From UBA6522 sp965221035 (GTDB lineage Bacteria > Pseudomonadota > Gammaproteobacteria > Steroidobacterales > Rariloculaceae), in contig OZ244860.1 of the NCBI GenBank assembly GCA_965221035.1, forward strand, positions 2,480,001 through 2,544,000: a stretch of 64,000 bases of DNA. The letters run 5' to 3'. The notes under the pieces are model-generated. The model saw nothing but the letters and a program-made list of their open reading frames with translations. It was not told where the DNA came from and did no database searches. Each line of letters begins with the position of its first letter. Position 1 is the stretch's first letter. Positions 1 to 10,242 of this stretch are shown piece after piece. The translations under genes were made by a program, and so were the position numbers.

Positions 1-1182
1 CAGCAGGCCCGACGCCCCTACCTTGCGCCGACGCCCAAGGAGCGTATCGACGAATACCTGCGTGGCACGGGTCAGGCGGGGACCTCGCTCGCGGTCGATC
101 TGGGAGTTGGTGACGATACCGCCGAGACCCCTGTCCAGCCTGCCGCGAGTGGTTCCGCCCGGACCACCGAGGTCGTGGGTGATCCCACCCAGCCTGCGGA
201 CGTGGTGGGCGACTTCGGCGGGTACCGGCGCGAACGGCCCATCACCGGAGGGTTGACCGCGCTGATCTTCGCGGCACGCCACGGCGACATGGAAACCGTG
301 CGGATTCTGCTGGATGCGGGTGCCGACGTGAACCAGGTCAGCGAATACGGTTGGACTGCGTTGCTGACAGCGACCCAGAACCGTTACTACCGGCTCGGCA
401 TGTATCTGCTGGAACGCGGCGCCGACCCCGCCATCGCCAACCAGGGCGGCTGGACGCCGCTCTATATCGCGACCGACAACCGCAACATCGAGAACGGAGA
501 CTACCCGACACGCCAGCCCGACATGGACCACATGGAGTACATCGGGATGCTGCTCGACCATGGAGCGGATCCGAATGCGCGCATGACGTCGAGCACGGAG
601 ACGCGCACCATCTTTACCCACCAGTGGTTGAGGGAAGAAGGCGCCACTCCCTTTTGGCGAGCTTCCCAGTCCAGCGATACGGAACTGATGCGCAGGCTGC
701 TGGACGCGGGCGCCGATCCGCTCGTCGCAACCGGAAACGGCACCACGGCGCTCATGGTGGCGTCCGGAATCGGTTGGGTCGAGGGCGTTACCCACGAATG
801 GTCCAGAGAACAGAACGTAGAGACCGTGAACTGGCTGCTTGAACTTGGGGCGGACGTCAATGCACGCGACCTGGACGGGCGTACGGCCTTGATGGGCGCG
901 GCGCACAAGGGTCGCAGCGAAATCGTGCAAATTCTCGTCGATCATGGCGCCGACCTGGCGGCCCGGGATGTCGGCAGCCGTGACAGCATCCACAATCTGT
1001 TCGGAAAGACCTGGCAGGCGATCGACTATGCCGACGGGCTGGTCAGGGTAGGCGTGCAGTCATCCATCCCGCATCCGGAGACCGCCGATCTGTTGCGACG
1101 ATTGATGGAAGAGGCGGGATTGCCCGTTCCGCCCAGGGGCCGGACGCTGGAGTCAATTTGCGTTACCGAATTGTGCCGATAG
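1..1182 (+). CDS. Ankyrin-repeat protein (5' end outside window)
   Basis: The reading frame is open from base 1, so the N-terminus lies upstream; at least 393 residues are visible. From about residue 80 there are at least five ankyrin-like units with the consensus G-x-T-A-L-x-x-A then L-L-x-x-G-A-D-(V/P)-N (for example LLDAGADVNQV, LLDHGADPNAR, LLELGADVNAR, LVDHGADLAAR). Ankyrin arrays mediate protein binding, and no catalytic domain is visible. The C-terminus, about 70 residues after the last repeat, ends in a Cys-containing tail. It lies 43 nt upstream of the alcohol dehydrogenase on the same strand. Whether it is exported cannot be judged without the missing start. The ankyrin call is secure; the function is unknown. 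Confidence 0.85.
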   Translation, partial: QQARRPYLAPTPKERIDEYLRGTGQAGTSLAVDLGVGDDTAETPVQPAASGSARTTEVVGDPTQPADVVGDFGGYRRERPITGGLTALIFAARHGDMETVRILLDAGADVNQVSEYGWTALLTATQNRYYRLGMYLLERGADPAIANQGGWTPLYIATDNRNIENGDYPTRQPDMDHMEYIGMLLDHGADPNARMTSSTETRTIFTHQWLREEGATPFWRASQSSDTELMRRLLDAGADPLVATGNGTTALMVASGIGWVEGVTHEWSREQNVETVNWLLELGADVNARDLDGRTALMGAAHKGRSEIVQILVDHGADLAARDVGSRDSIHNLFGKTWQAIDYADGLVRVGVQSSIPHPETADLLRRLMEEAGLPVPPRGRTLESICVTELCR

Positions 1183-1225
1183 ACTCCTCGGTTTCCCACC
1201 GGCAAGAAGAAAGGGAGCTTCCGCA

Positions 1226-2335
1226 ATGAAAACTAGAGCAGCCGTCGCCTGGGAGGCCGGGCAACCCCTCACGGTGGAGGAGGTCGATCTCGACGGACCA
1301 AAGGCCGGCGAAGTGCTGATTCGCATCGTCGCCACTGGCGTCTGCCACACGGATGCCTACACGCTTTCCGGCGACGACCCGGAAGGCGCGTTTCCGTCGA
1401 TCCTGGGACACGAGGGCGGCGCGGTGGTCGAAGAGGTCGGTGAGGGCGTCACCAGCCTTGAGGCGGGCGACCATGTGATTCCGTTGTATACGCCCGAGTG
1501 CCGGGATTGCTCTTTCTGCAGCTCGGGGAAGACCAATCTCTGTCAGGCCATCCGCGTCACCCAGGGTCAGGGGCTGATGCCCGACGGGACCAGCCGATTT
1601 TCCAGCAACGGCCGGCAAATCCTGCACTTCATGGGCACCTCGACGTTCTCGGAATTCACCGTATTGCCGGAAATTGCGGTGGCGAAGATCAGCAAGGCGG
1701 CGCCGCTGGAGAAGGTCTGCCTGCTCGGTTGCGGAATTACCACGGGCATTGGCGCCGTGCTCCATACCGCGAAGGTGGAAGCCGGTTCGACAGTGGCGGT
1801 GTTCGGCCTCGGCGGCGTGGGCCTGAGTGTGATTCAGGGCGCGGTGATGGCCAACGCCGGACGGATTCTCGCCATCGACATCAATCCCGACAAGGCGGAG
1901 ATGGCGAAGGCATTGGGTGCCACGGATTTTGTCAATCCCAAGGACCACGATGACCCGATCCAGGACATCGTCATCGAACTGACCGGCGGCGGCGTGGATT
2001 ACTCCTTCGAGGCGGTCGGCAACGTGAACCTGATGCGGGCCGCGCTCGAGTGCTGCCACAAGGGCTGGGGCGAGTCCACCATCATCGGCGTGGCCGGTGC
2101 GGGTCAGGAAATCACCACGCGGCCGTTCCAGCTGGTGACCGGACGAGTGTGGCGCGGCAGCGCGTTCGGCGGTGTCAAGGGCCGAAGCCAACTGCCGGGC
2201 ATGGTCGAGCAGTACATGGCCGGCGACATCAAGGTGGACGAGATGATCACCCATACCATGGGGCTCGAAGACATCAATTCGGCCTTCGACCTGATGCACG
2301 AAGGCAAGAGCATCCGCTCGGTGGTTCACTTCTGA
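1226..2335 (+). CDS. frmA: S-(hydroxymethyl)glutathione dehydrogenase / class III alcohol dehydrogenase
   Basis: This 369-aa zinc-dependent medium-chain dehydrogenase has the length and motifs of class III ADH. It carries the catalytic-zinc signature GVCHTDAYTLSG followed by GHEGGAVVEEVG, the structural-zinc cysteine cluster in PECRDCSFCSSGKTNLC, and the Rossmann motif FGLGGVGLS. The family oxidises the spontaneous formaldehyde-glutathione adduct to S-formylglutathione with NAD+ in the cytoplasm, and can reduce S-nitrosoglutathione. The start follows an AAGAAAGGGAG ribosome site. No S-formylglutathione hydrolase is adjacent. Formaldehyde detoxification fits the one-carbon (LigM/MetF-like) genes 8 kb away, but that link is inference. 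Confidence 0.95.
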   Translation: MKTRAAVAWEAGQPLTVEEVDLDGPKAGEVLIRIVATGVCHTDAYTLSGDDPEGAFPSILGHEGGAVVEEVGEGVTSLEAGDHVIPLYTPECRDCSFCSSGKTNLCQAIRVTQGQGLMPDGTSRFSSNGRQILHFMGTSTFSEFTVLPEIAVAKISKAAPLEKVCLLGCGITTGIGAVLHTAKVEAGSTVAVFGLGGVGLSVIQGAVMANAGRILAIDINPDKAEMAKALGATDFVNPKDHDDPIQDIVIELTGGGVDYSFEAVGNVNLMRAALECCHKGWGESTIIGVAGAGQEITTRPFQLVTGRVWRGSAFGGVKGRSQLPGMVEQYMAGDIKVDEMITHTMGLEDINSAFDLMHEGKSIRSVVHF

Positions 2336-2385
2336 GGCGAAGGGGAGATTGGTGGTTGGAAACACTTCCATTGAGGTCGAAGGTC

Positions 2386-2784
2386 ATGCCTAGGATTCCG
2401 CTTGCGGCAATTGTGTTCGCATGCCTGGCGACGGCGCCGCTATGGGCCCAGGTGGGGCATCCCGCCAAGGGAGCATGGAGCGGTTATTGGGGACCCGGTG
2501 AAGCCGAACAGCGGCGCATGCTGCTGGTATTGGACTGGGTGGACAACGAGATCACCGGAATGATCAATCCGGGGCGCAACGGCGTCGAGGTTGATGCGGC
2601 GGAGCTGGATGAGTCCACGTGGATGCTCACCATCGAGGCTGAGATGCCGGTGGAGGGAGGAACATCCGCCCGTTATATCGCGACCGGCACGATTGAGAAC
2701 CTCGGCTCGTGGACCAACCGCAGGTATTCGGGCACGTATCGGCACGGCGACGAGACCGGTACGTTCCTTGTGACATTGAACTAG
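2386..2784 (+). CDS. Small exported protein of unknown function
   Basis: This 132-aa protein has a classical signal peptide (MPRIPLAAIVFACLATAPLWAQ) and a mature domain of about 110 residues rich in beta-prone stretches. It contains the phrases WSGYWGPGE, MLLVLDWVDNEITGMINPG and RYSGTYRHGDETG. The regular alternation suggests a small beta-barrel or lipocalin-like fold, but I recognise no named family. The start was chosen at 2386 because it gives the signal peptide; the longer frame upstream overlaps frmA. It precedes the DUF6152 gene by 64 nt on the same strand and may share its transcript. Confidence 0.7.
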   Translation: MPRIPLAAIVFACLATAPLWAQVGHPAKGAWSGYWGPGEAEQRRMLLVLDWVDNEITGMINPGRNGVEVDAAELDESTWMLTIEAEMPVEGGTSARYIATGTIENLGSWTNRRYSGTYRHGDETGTFLVTLN

Positions 2785-2848
2785 GCATTTTCCCCTCGGC
2801 GCAAGCGACTTGGACCTGGGGGAAAATCCATTGCAGAGGGTTGAGAAC

Positions 2849-3253
2849 ATGGACATGGTACGCAAGGTTTCAGAAGTTGTGCTGGCCGTTGGCCTGTTGG
2901 CGCTACCGGCGCATCTGGTGGCTCACCATTCCTTCGCCGCCGAATTTGACGCGGACAGCCCGATCGAATTGACGGGCATTGTCACCAGCGTCAAATGGAC
3001 CAATCCCCACACGTTCTTCTATATCGACGTTGAGAATGAGCAAGGCGACTGGGAGAACTGGGCACTGGAATTGGGCAGCCCCAACGGATTGATGCGCCGG
3101 GGTTGGACAAGGAATTCCCTGAAGATAGGCGATACGGTGACCGTCACCGGGTCCCGGGCGCGGGACGGCAGTTTGAAGGGCAACGCCCGCGCAGTGGTGC
3201 TGGCTGGCGGTCAACAGCTCTTCAACGCGACCAATCGGGCGACCGACGACTGA
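2849..3253 (+). CDS. Exported DUF6152-family protein
   Basis: This 134-aa protein has a hydrophobic leader ending ...LVA and a mature part beginning HHSFAAEFD, the hallmark opening of DUF6152. The second family motif W-x-N-P-H is present (VKWTNPHTFFYIDV), followed by RRGWTRNSLKIGDTVTVTG, an OB-like beta segment. Start 2849 was preferred over 2810 because a GAGGG ribosome site sits just upstream and it gives a conventional leader. The family is uncharacterised. Cleavage after ...LVA would leave a histidine at the mature N-terminus. The next gene encodes its recurrent partner, the W-E-G-D-T-L-V-V protein. Confidence 0.85.
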   Translation: MDMVRKVSEVVLAVGLLALPAHLVAHHSFAAEFDADSPIELTGIVTSVKWTNPHTFFYIDVENEQGDWENWALELGSPNGLMRRGWTRNSLKIGDTVTVTGSRARDGSLKGNARAVVLAGGQQLFNATNRATDD

Positions 3254-3345
3254 CGCCCTGATTTGCGCGCAGGCCGTTCAACCGAATGGTTGGTATGCAC
3301 CACCAGGCTGAATGGCCGAACGGGATCAATAGCGGAGAAGCTTCA

Positions 3346-4143
3346 ATGTTCAGATCCGTCATCACCGCTGCCGGCATAATGGCGCACTTTCTTGCCGCAC
3401 AGGGTTCCGCCGTCGCCCAGGACACGCCGGACGCCTCGCCCATGCCGCCGCCTACGCCCCGGTTGCCCGACGGAACCGTTGACCTGGGCGGCGACGGTGT
3501 CTGGGATCTTCCCTGGATACAGGATTTCGAGACGGTGATGGTGGAAGAAGGCGGGACCGCGCCGATGTTGCCCTGGACGCGGGCCATGCGCGACTACAAC
3601 CGGTCCAACAGATCGCTGTTCGACCCCGAAGGGTTCTGCCTGCCGCCCGGTGGCCCACGCGCATTCGCCACGCCCTATCCCGCCGAGATCATTCAGGACC
3701 GTGACCGCATCATCGTGATCTTCGAGGGCGGTGCCCACGTATGGCGCGAAATTCACATGGACGGCCGTCCCCACCCCGAGGGAGATTCCCTGAATCCGAC
3801 GTATTTCGGGCACTCGGTCGGACATTGGGAAGGCGACACGCTGGTCGTCGACACCGTGGGCTACAACGAGAAGACCTGGTTGGACTATAGCGGCCACATG
3901 CATACCGACCAGTTGCGCACGGTCGAGCGACTCACCCGGCCTGATCGCGACACGCTCCACTACGAAGTGACCATCACCGACCCCGGCGCCTATAGCGCCC
4001 CTTGGACCATCGCCTGGGATATTCCCTGGTCCGAGGGCCAGGAACTGACCGAGTACATCTGTCAGGAAAACAACCAGTTCCTGATCGACCTGAAGGACGA
4101 TTTCGGCAATCCGTTCTTCGAAAAGACCACGGGCGCGGAGTAA
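3346..4143 (+). CDS. Exported protein with GHWEGDTLVVDT motif
   Basis: This 265-aa protein has a signal peptide ending SAVAQ and a Pro-rich linker (PMPPPTPRLPDG). The core contains IIVIFEGGAHVWREIHMDGRPH, then SVGHWEGDTLVVDTVGYN and VERLTRPDRDTLHYEVTITDP. The ladder of short beta strands resembles a periplasmic binding or lipocalin-like fold. I know this as a common unnamed family next to DUF6152 genes and PQQ dehydrogenases; no activity is established. The start at 3346 has a GCGGAGAAG ribosome site. It lies 92 nt after the DUF6152 gene in the same orientation. The two domains are fused in the genes at 25854 and 29037, supporting a shared role. Confidence 0.75.
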   Translation: MFRSVITAAGIMAHFLAAQGSAVAQDTPDASPMPPPTPRLPDGTVDLGGDGVWDLPWIQDFETVMVEEGGTAPMLPWTRAMRDYNRSNRSLFDPEGFCLPPGGPRAFATPYPAEIIQDRDRIIVIFEGGAHVWREIHMDGRPHPEGDSLNPTYFGHSVGHWEGDTLVVDTVGYNEKTWLDYSGHMHTDQLRTVERLTRPDRDTLHYEVTITDPGAYSAPWTIAWDIPWSEGQELTEYICQENNQFLIDLKDDFGNPFFEKTTGAE

Positions 4144-4223
4144 GGCGCGACTACCCGCCCTGGGGTGGCGTTCCGCCCCGAGGGGTGCCGATAGCGCACG
4201 GTGACAGTAAAGCTGGTCCGCGC

Positions 4224-7200
4224 TTACCTCAGGATCGTCGTTCTCACTACGCCGCCGGCGTCCCTGACGCGCAGGAATCCATCACTTGCGTCGCGTCCTG
4301 TGTTCACGAGCAGCATTTCCGTGGAGGCACCCTCGCCGTTGGCGTAGAACGGGAAGATAACCGTGTCCGTGGGCGTTTCGGGCGTGGGCTGCATCGGTAT
4401 GTCCGTTACAATGGTGTCGCCGACCACGTTGACTACGCGTCTCTGCAGCGTCGTTGCGACCTGTGCGTCCGAGAAGACCCGTAGAGTCCCCCGCAGAGGC
4501 GCCACCCCGAACGCATCTTCCAGCGACAATTGCACACGTCGTCCCAAGGGCACGATGCGCTCCCGCTTGGTCATTGAATTGCCGTCGATATCGAAGATCT
4601 CGAGGTAGACGGTGGCGGGAACGCGGCCCTCGTTCACCAGGCTCAACTCGACGTCCATGTCGCCGTGGCGCAACAGGCCGGGATACGTATCCACCGGCGC
4701 CCAGAACAGCGTACCTTCCTGATGCGACGGCACCAGGTGAACGCTGCTGATCCGTTGGCTTCGGGTCTCGGACATCGACAGCGCAAATGCCGAAGGGGCT
4801 TCACCCCGGGTGGCGCGAACCACCCCGTACCCGGTCGCCGGCGGCCGCGTGTCGCCGCCTGTCTCACTCACGAAGGCTCCGCCCGGAGGGACGGTGTAGG
4901 CGATCGACTGTCCGTCGATCTCAAGCACGCCTTCGGCCTGATCAGCCGACGAGTTCAGGAGTATGTAGGCGATGCGTTGGCCCGCGCCCGTAGTCACCGC
5001 AGGCAGGACCCGGCGTTCTGCCGAAAGTCCGCTTTCGAAGGCCCGGGCACGGGGTGCGGGCGCCAGTAGCGTGGCGCCCGCGTCGTCCTCAATCCGCAGG
5101 ATGCCGCCCACGGCGACCGGCTCGCTGGAGTTCACCCGCAGCGCACCCTGGGCGCCGCCCAACTCCGGAAACAGCTCCGCCAGGCCGATCTCGAGCTCCT
5201 GCATCGGCTCGATCGCCGCGCGTCGTGAAAGTGACTGTCCGGTCGTGGTGAGCAATTCAAACTCCACATCCGCCGCCGTCGTGTTGCCGTTGACGATGGA
5301 CAGCGCCAGCTGGTGTCCCGGTCGATTGTCGAAGTACAGGAGTGCCCATGTGTCGGGTTCGGGTGCGGCCAGGATGGCTTCGGCCTCCAGCACGCGGCTC
5401 TGGCGCTCGCTGTCCGGATCCATCACCGCACGGGTGAACAGATGGGAGCTGACGCCGGCGACGGCGGTCGGTTCTGACAGTGTGACTTCAGCGTAGCCTG
5501 TCGTCAGTGGTTCCGGACCGGTGGACAATTGGGCGTCCAGCGACTCGTATGCCAGCCTGGAACGGGTCGGCAGGTCCACCCTGTAGTCTTCCCGCGGCAT
5601 GGTGAACACGGTCAACCGGCCGTTCAGGCCCTCACTCTGAAAGAGACGGCGGTCGGCGGAGTCGAAATGGCTGCCGCGGGGGTCATGAAGCCTGTCCTGG
5701 AAGTTGCGCGGATCGCCGGGGCCCATTTCCACGCGGTTGAAGGTCTGCTCGCCGATCACGGCGGTCGCCTCCGGCAGATTGTCGGTTCGGCCCGGTGGTA
5801 CGTTGTAGACCAGTACCCGGTGGTTGTACTTGTCGGTGACGAAGAGCTGGTGGTTGGCCTCGTCGTAGGACAGCCCGTCGGTCTGCCTGAACCGGCTCGC
5901 CGAAAGCCCGGGCTCCGCGCTGGTGAAGTCGGGTTGGCCGATGACAAAGGAGGCGGCCTGGCCATCGACCAGCCGTTCCGGATGGACGTCGAATGCCAGA
6001 ACCCGATGTTGCCATGCCACGCCCACGAACAGCCGCTGGTTCTCCTCGTCCAGCACCAGGTCGCCGGGCAATTCCCAACGCGTGTCGGAGATCCCCGTTT
6101 CACTGGAGACAAAATCGTCCTGACCGAGAACAGCGATGGCTTCCGCGCCATTGGCGATGCGGTCGGGATGGACATCGAATACCAGTACCCGGTGGTTGCC
6201 TCCATCGGTGACGAACAGCCTCTGGTTGCGTTCGTCCATGGCGAGTTCCGCGGCGCGGGCTTCCGTCGTGTAGATGCCGCGACCGGCACGCGACCCGAAA
6301 TAGATCCGGTCGCGCGCCGTTTGTGGATCGTACGACTCGAAGTCCGCCTGACCCAGCACGTACGACGCCTCCATGCCGCTGTCCACCCGCCCGGGGGTCA
6401 TGTCGAACACCAGCACGCGGTCGCTCCAGGTGTCGGCCACGAACAGACGCTTGTGGGACTCGTCGTACTCGATGGCCAGAGGCAACTTGACGGTGGTCGC
6501 GTTGCGCTCGTCCCTCAGCAGGCTGGTTTCCCCGTCGGGCTGGCCCAATACCCAGCGGGCTCCCCTTTCGAGGATGCGGTTCATGCGGTCGAGCTGGAAG
6601 ATCATGATCCGGTGGCCGTAGTTGTCGCTGACGAACAGCCTGTGATCCACCGTATCCAGCGATATGTCGCGGGCCTGGGTCCAATACCTGGGCGACGTGC
6701 GGTCGTTGGCGGAACGGGACTCGAAGTCCGGCTCGCCCTCCGGGTTGATGTGGCCGATCTGGTCCAGCAGGGGTTGCGACGTGGGTTGCAGGCGATCCGG
6801 ATGGACGTCGAAGATGTTGATGCGGTTGCCTGCGGGGTAACCGTCCGGCACATAGGCAAGTTGACGCTCGACATCCACGGTGATGCGGGGCATGGTCAGC
6901 CGGGTCCGGGACACTACCGGCTCGGTGGACTCGAAATCCGGTTGTCCGAGCACAGCGATCGCGTCCGGGTTGAGGGCGCCCTCAAGCGTTCCCGGACTGA
7001 CGTCGATAATCACCATCCGGTTGCCGAAGGCCTCGCCGACGAACAGCCGATCATGCTCGTGATCCAGTGACATGGGCCCCACGCCGATCTTGCGCAGATC
7101 CGAACGAGGCACATTGGACATGAAGTCTTCCTGGCCGATGACCGCGAATGCCTCGATGCCGCTGCGCAGGTTTCCGGGGCTGGCGTCGAATACCAGCACA

Positions 7201-8036
7201 CGGTGATTGCCGCCGTCCATAACGAACAGGTTCCGCTCGTCCGGATCGTAGGCGATAAAGCTCGGCCGGGAGAAGCGGTCGGGACCCAGTCCGGCCTCCG
7301 ACGCGAAAAAGTCCGACTGACCGATGACATACATCGCGTCCATTCCGGTCTCCAGGCGATCGGGATGGATGTCCCACACCAGAACCCGGTTGCTGAACGT
7401 ATCCGAATAGAACAGCAGCTGTCGATCCTCCGCTACGTGCGCGACTCCCCGTCCGTTGATCCTGGCCGGGCCCACGCCGGGGTCCCATACGTCGAAATTC
7501 GGCTGTCCGAGCACCGCGATGGCCTCGGGAAGTTCATTGCGCCCGAGCTGCGCCAGGGAGTCCGGGTCCGCGTCGAAAACCATGATGCGGTAGCCCGGAT
7601 GGCCGAGACTTGAATTGTCCGGAACGAATAGCCTCTGGTGCACGGAATCATACGAGGCGTTAGACGGAAAATTGAGGTAGGTGCGTCCCAGCGGCGCGAA
7701 GGCGAACCCGCGGCCGATGAGGTTGCGGCCGATGCCGTAGTCGGCGTGCCGTCGTGCCGGCAGACCGGATTCGTTCAGCTGGTAAACGTCGTAGCGGCTG
7801 TTGCCGTGGTGCCCGATGAAGAGTCGATCATTGACCTTGTCCAAGGTCACGCTGCCGGGTCACCATACGCCGTGAGCCGTTCCTCCCCCGTTGGCCACGC
7901 CGCCTATAAACGTCGGATTGCCGGCCAGGTCATCCGCACCCAGCGTGTCGCTGGCAGGCATTCCGGTTATCTGTGCCAGTGCCGGGAGCGGTACCACCGC
8001 CATGGTCAAAACAAGCGTCGATACTCGCGCATCCAT
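4224..8036 (-). pseudogene. Large exported NHL-type beta-propeller protein interrupted by an in-frame TGA
   Basis: A GGAGG ribosome site and ATG at 8036 start a clean signal peptide (MDARVSTLVLTMAVVPLPALAQ). The frame continues 58 codons to a TGA at 7860-7862 and is then open for another 1208 codons to 4224. The sequence after the stop (PGSVTLDKVNDRLFIGHHGN) is the normal start of an NHL-like blade. About nine blades repeat the theme N-H-R-V-L-V-F-D-x-x-P then V-(L/I)-G-Q-x-D-F. The last 400 residues look like Ig/fibronectin-type beta domains (PVAVGGILRIEDDAG). Without suppression only a 58-aa leader would be made; an internal GTG at 7850 could give a leaderless protein. A CGA or TGG to TGA change, or a sequence error, are the simplest causes. 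Confidence 0.75.
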
Positions 8037-8107
8037 TGCAACCTCCATCAATCGATCAGCCCCCGCGCATGGATCGAGAAGTCTACGTTCCGGATCCCGA
8101 CGTGAAA

Positions 8108-9265
8108 CTATCGTACACCACTTAGGTAATGCCCGCGCAAACTCTCCGCGACCGATGGAAAATGACCCCATGGCTCTCCACGGCGCGCGATCTCCGCCTC
8201 GATCTCGTCCAGTTCGTCCATGATCCGTCGGGCCTGTTCGATCCGGCCCAATCTCAGGCAGGCATCCAGCAACCAGTCGAGCGCGTGGTAGTCGCGCATG
8301 TGCAGCGGCCGGCCCGTGCGTTCCTGCCAGATCACGGAAGCACGCCATGAATCCTCGTTGGATGCCGCCACCTCGGGCCACATGCCGAGATGACGAAAAA
8401 TGTGGCTGGGCATGTGCAAGGCATGGGACGATGAGGGGGCGATCCTCGCATAGGCTCGCGCCTGGCGAAGGCCCATGGCGGCAAAGGTTCGGGTATCGTA
8501 AACGTGTATGAGGTAGTGCAGCGCGCCGGGGTGTTCGCGGTTTCGCTCGTAGACTTCCTCCAGCCGCGCGGCCACCGTCACCACGTGCAGCGGCTGTTCC
8601 CGGTCGAAGCCAGGCAGGGCCATCAGCGCGAGCGCCGTAAATGTGGTGATCTCGTCGTCGTCGGGATAACGCAGCGACAGCCCCTCCATGGCGCTGGCGT
8701 AATCCTGCCGCCGTTCCGCCATACCGTAGCCGGGCGCGAATCGCCGTCTCACGGCTTCGGCGAAACCCCGCTCACGCTCGTCCCAGACGAGTAGTCCGGC
8801 AGCATCCAGTGCGTTCATGCGGGCCACCACGCGCTCGCCCTGAAGTTCGTATCCGGCCTGGTCCGCCTCCGTCAGCAAGGCGTTGTCATAGCTCATGGCC
8901 TCACCCCACCAGGCCATGCCAAAGTCGGGATCCAGTTGCTGGGCTTCAAGGAAGTATTCCCGCGCCTGTTCGTACCAGAAGCTGTGCAACGCCAGTACAC
9001 CCATATTGAAAGACGAGCCGGCTTGCGATGAACCGGTCGTGGGGAACTCGATGGAGCCCAGCAGTGGCGGCTCGCCGAGGTCGGTTTGAGCCACGGCGTA
9101 GCGCGGCGCATTCGCAAGCTGGGCGGTTACCAAGGCAGTCGCGGTGAGTCGAATGATCCGCAACACACGGTAACCGTGTGCGAATCGTCTGCCTGTCAGT
9201 CCTGATTTCACGATCCGCAGAACTCCGTCAGGTGTCCGGGGCGCATCCATCGGATCATCAAGCAT
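8108..9265 (-). CDS. Exported TPR-like protein, possibly C-terminally truncated
   Basis: This 385-aa protein has a leader ending about residue 60 (...NAPRYAVAQ), followed by helical repeats. NMGVLALHSFWYEQAREYFLEA and LHYLIHVYDT are typical of the family, as is HALHMPSHIFRHLGMWPEV. I remember members of this TPR-like family as clearly longer, with a further run of helical repeats after the H-A-L-D-W-L-L segment. Here the protein stops shortly after that point (GHYLSGVR), so the C-terminus may be missing. It lies 71 nt upstream of the interrupted propeller gene on the same strand. Molecular role unknown. Confidence 0.7.
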   Translation of the reverse strand: MLDDPMDAPRTPDGVLRIVKSGLTGRRFAHGYRVLRIIRLTATALVTAQLANAPRYAVAQTDLGEPPLLGSIEFPTTGSSQAGSSFNMGVLALHSFWYEQAREYFLEAQQLDPDFGMAWWGEAMSYDNALLTEADQAGYELQGERVVARMNALDAAGLLVWDERERGFAEAVRRRFAPGYGMAERRQDYASAMEGLSLRYPDDDEITTFTALALMALPGFDREQPLHVVTVAARLEEVYERNREHPGALHYLIHVYDTRTFAAMGLRQARAYARIAPSSSHALHMPSHIFRHLGMWPEVAASNEDSWRASVIWQERTGRPLHMRDYHALDWLLDACLRLGRIEQARRIMDELDEIEAEIARRGEPWGHFPSVAESLRGHYLSGVR

Positions 9266-9304
9266 ATCAGCGGCAAGCCGAGTCCGCCCGACGCGAGGGC
9301 GACC

Positions 9305-10198
9305 TCAGCCCCGGTCCCGGAATCCTTCCACCCACTCGATCGTGCGCTTGAGCGACGCGAACGTGAAGAAATGGATCCCCCAGATGTTCAGTGAAGGCTC
9401 CGCTTCCACGGCTTTTTCAAGATCCATGATGAGTTTCTCCGGTGTCTCGCCGGAAAGCACATTCCTGGCCAATGCCTGACGTTCCCGGAGCGCCCTAAGC
9501 GACGCGCCCACGCCGCAGATCATTGCGTACCTGACCAGCGTGGCATGTGTTGCCGGGCCCGCGATGCCGACGCGCACCTGTTCGGTCACGCCCTCGGCCC
9601 GGATCGCCCTCAGGAATTTCACGATGGGCGCGGCTTCGAAACAGATCTGACTGATGAGTATCAGGCTTAGACCGCCAGCGCGGGCCGCGGCGATCTTGTC
9701 GGCCCTCGCCCTGTCGAGGACTTCGTCGGGTATTCTCGGGTGGCCTTCGGGATAGCAGGCGATGGCAATCTTGTCGATTCCATGCTTCTGCAACAGGCCG
9801 GACTCGATCAGCTGCAAGCTGCTGTCATACTCGCCGGAGGGCACATCCCGGTCGCCACCGAGGATGAGCGCCCTGTCCACGCCCGCCTCGCGGGAAAGCC
9901 GCCGAAGCAGGTTGTCCAGAGCATTCCTGTTGGCAATGTTGCGCGCCACGATGTGCGGCACGGGAATCAGCCCCAGGTCCCGAACCTGCGAGCACACATC
10001 GATCTGGCGGTCCGGAGGATGCTTGGGCAGCGACGCGACATAGACCCGCGCTTCACTTGGCATCAGGTTCGCTGCCAGATCCAGCGATTTCCGGTCGGGC
10101 GTTGTGACCTCAGCCGAATAATCTGACAACCGTGTCATCAATCGCGGTGAGGAAGGCTGGATTCCTGGTGCGGTTGCCGCGCTGGAAACGGAATGCAT
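9305..10198 (-). CDS. MetF-like methylenetetrahydrofolate reductase paralogue
   Basis: The protein is 297 aa from the start chosen at 10198, where an AGGA lies upstream; an in-frame ATG at 10234 adds 12 residues. A TIM-barrel pattern is visible: ARVYVASLPKHP, GLIPVPHIVARNI, DRALILGGDRDVPSGEY, KIAIACYPEGHP, ISQICFEAAP and VRVGIAGPA match the FAD/folate barrel of MetF. The family interconverts 5-methyl- and 5,10-methylene-tetrahydrofolate. It faces a LigM-like O-demethylase that would produce 5-methyl-THF, as in the ligM/metF pair of lignin-degrading sphingomonads. The likely role is therefore oxidising methyl-THF back to methylene-THF during aromatic O-demethylation rather than methionine synthesis. 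Confidence 0.8.
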   Translation of the reverse strand: MHSVSSAATAPGIQPSSPRLMTRLSDYSAEVTTPDRKSLDLAANLMPSEARVYVASLPKHPPDRQIDVCSQVRDLGLIPVPHIVARNIANRNALDNLLRRLSREAGVDRALILGGDRDVPSGEYDSSLQLIESGLLQKHGIDKIAIACYPEGHPRIPDEVLDRARADKIAAARAGGLSLILISQICFEAAPIVKFLRAIRAEGVTEQVRVGIAGPATHATLVRYAMICGVGASLRALRERQALARNVLSGETPEKLIMDLEKAVEAEPSLNIWGIHFFTFASLKRTIEWVEGFRDRG

Positions 10199-10242
10199 AG
10201 GCGATATTCCTAGACGATATCTACTTATCGGCACGTGGCGTA

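Noticed and set aside
1163..2371. Long minus-strand open frame antisense to frmA
   Set aside because: Composition is His/Arg/Gly-rich without domains; it mirrors the codon-position GC bias of the strongly supported dehydrogenase on the other strand.
5529..7070. 513-codon plus-strand frame inside the propeller gene
   Set aside because: It is a shadow created by the repeated blade codons of the minus-strand gene; the apparent repeats are antisense images of N-H-R-V-L-V-F.
7860..7862. Selenocysteine at the in-frame TGA
   Set aside because: No SECIS-like stem-loop was apparent directly downstream, and the family has no expected selenocysteine at this position.
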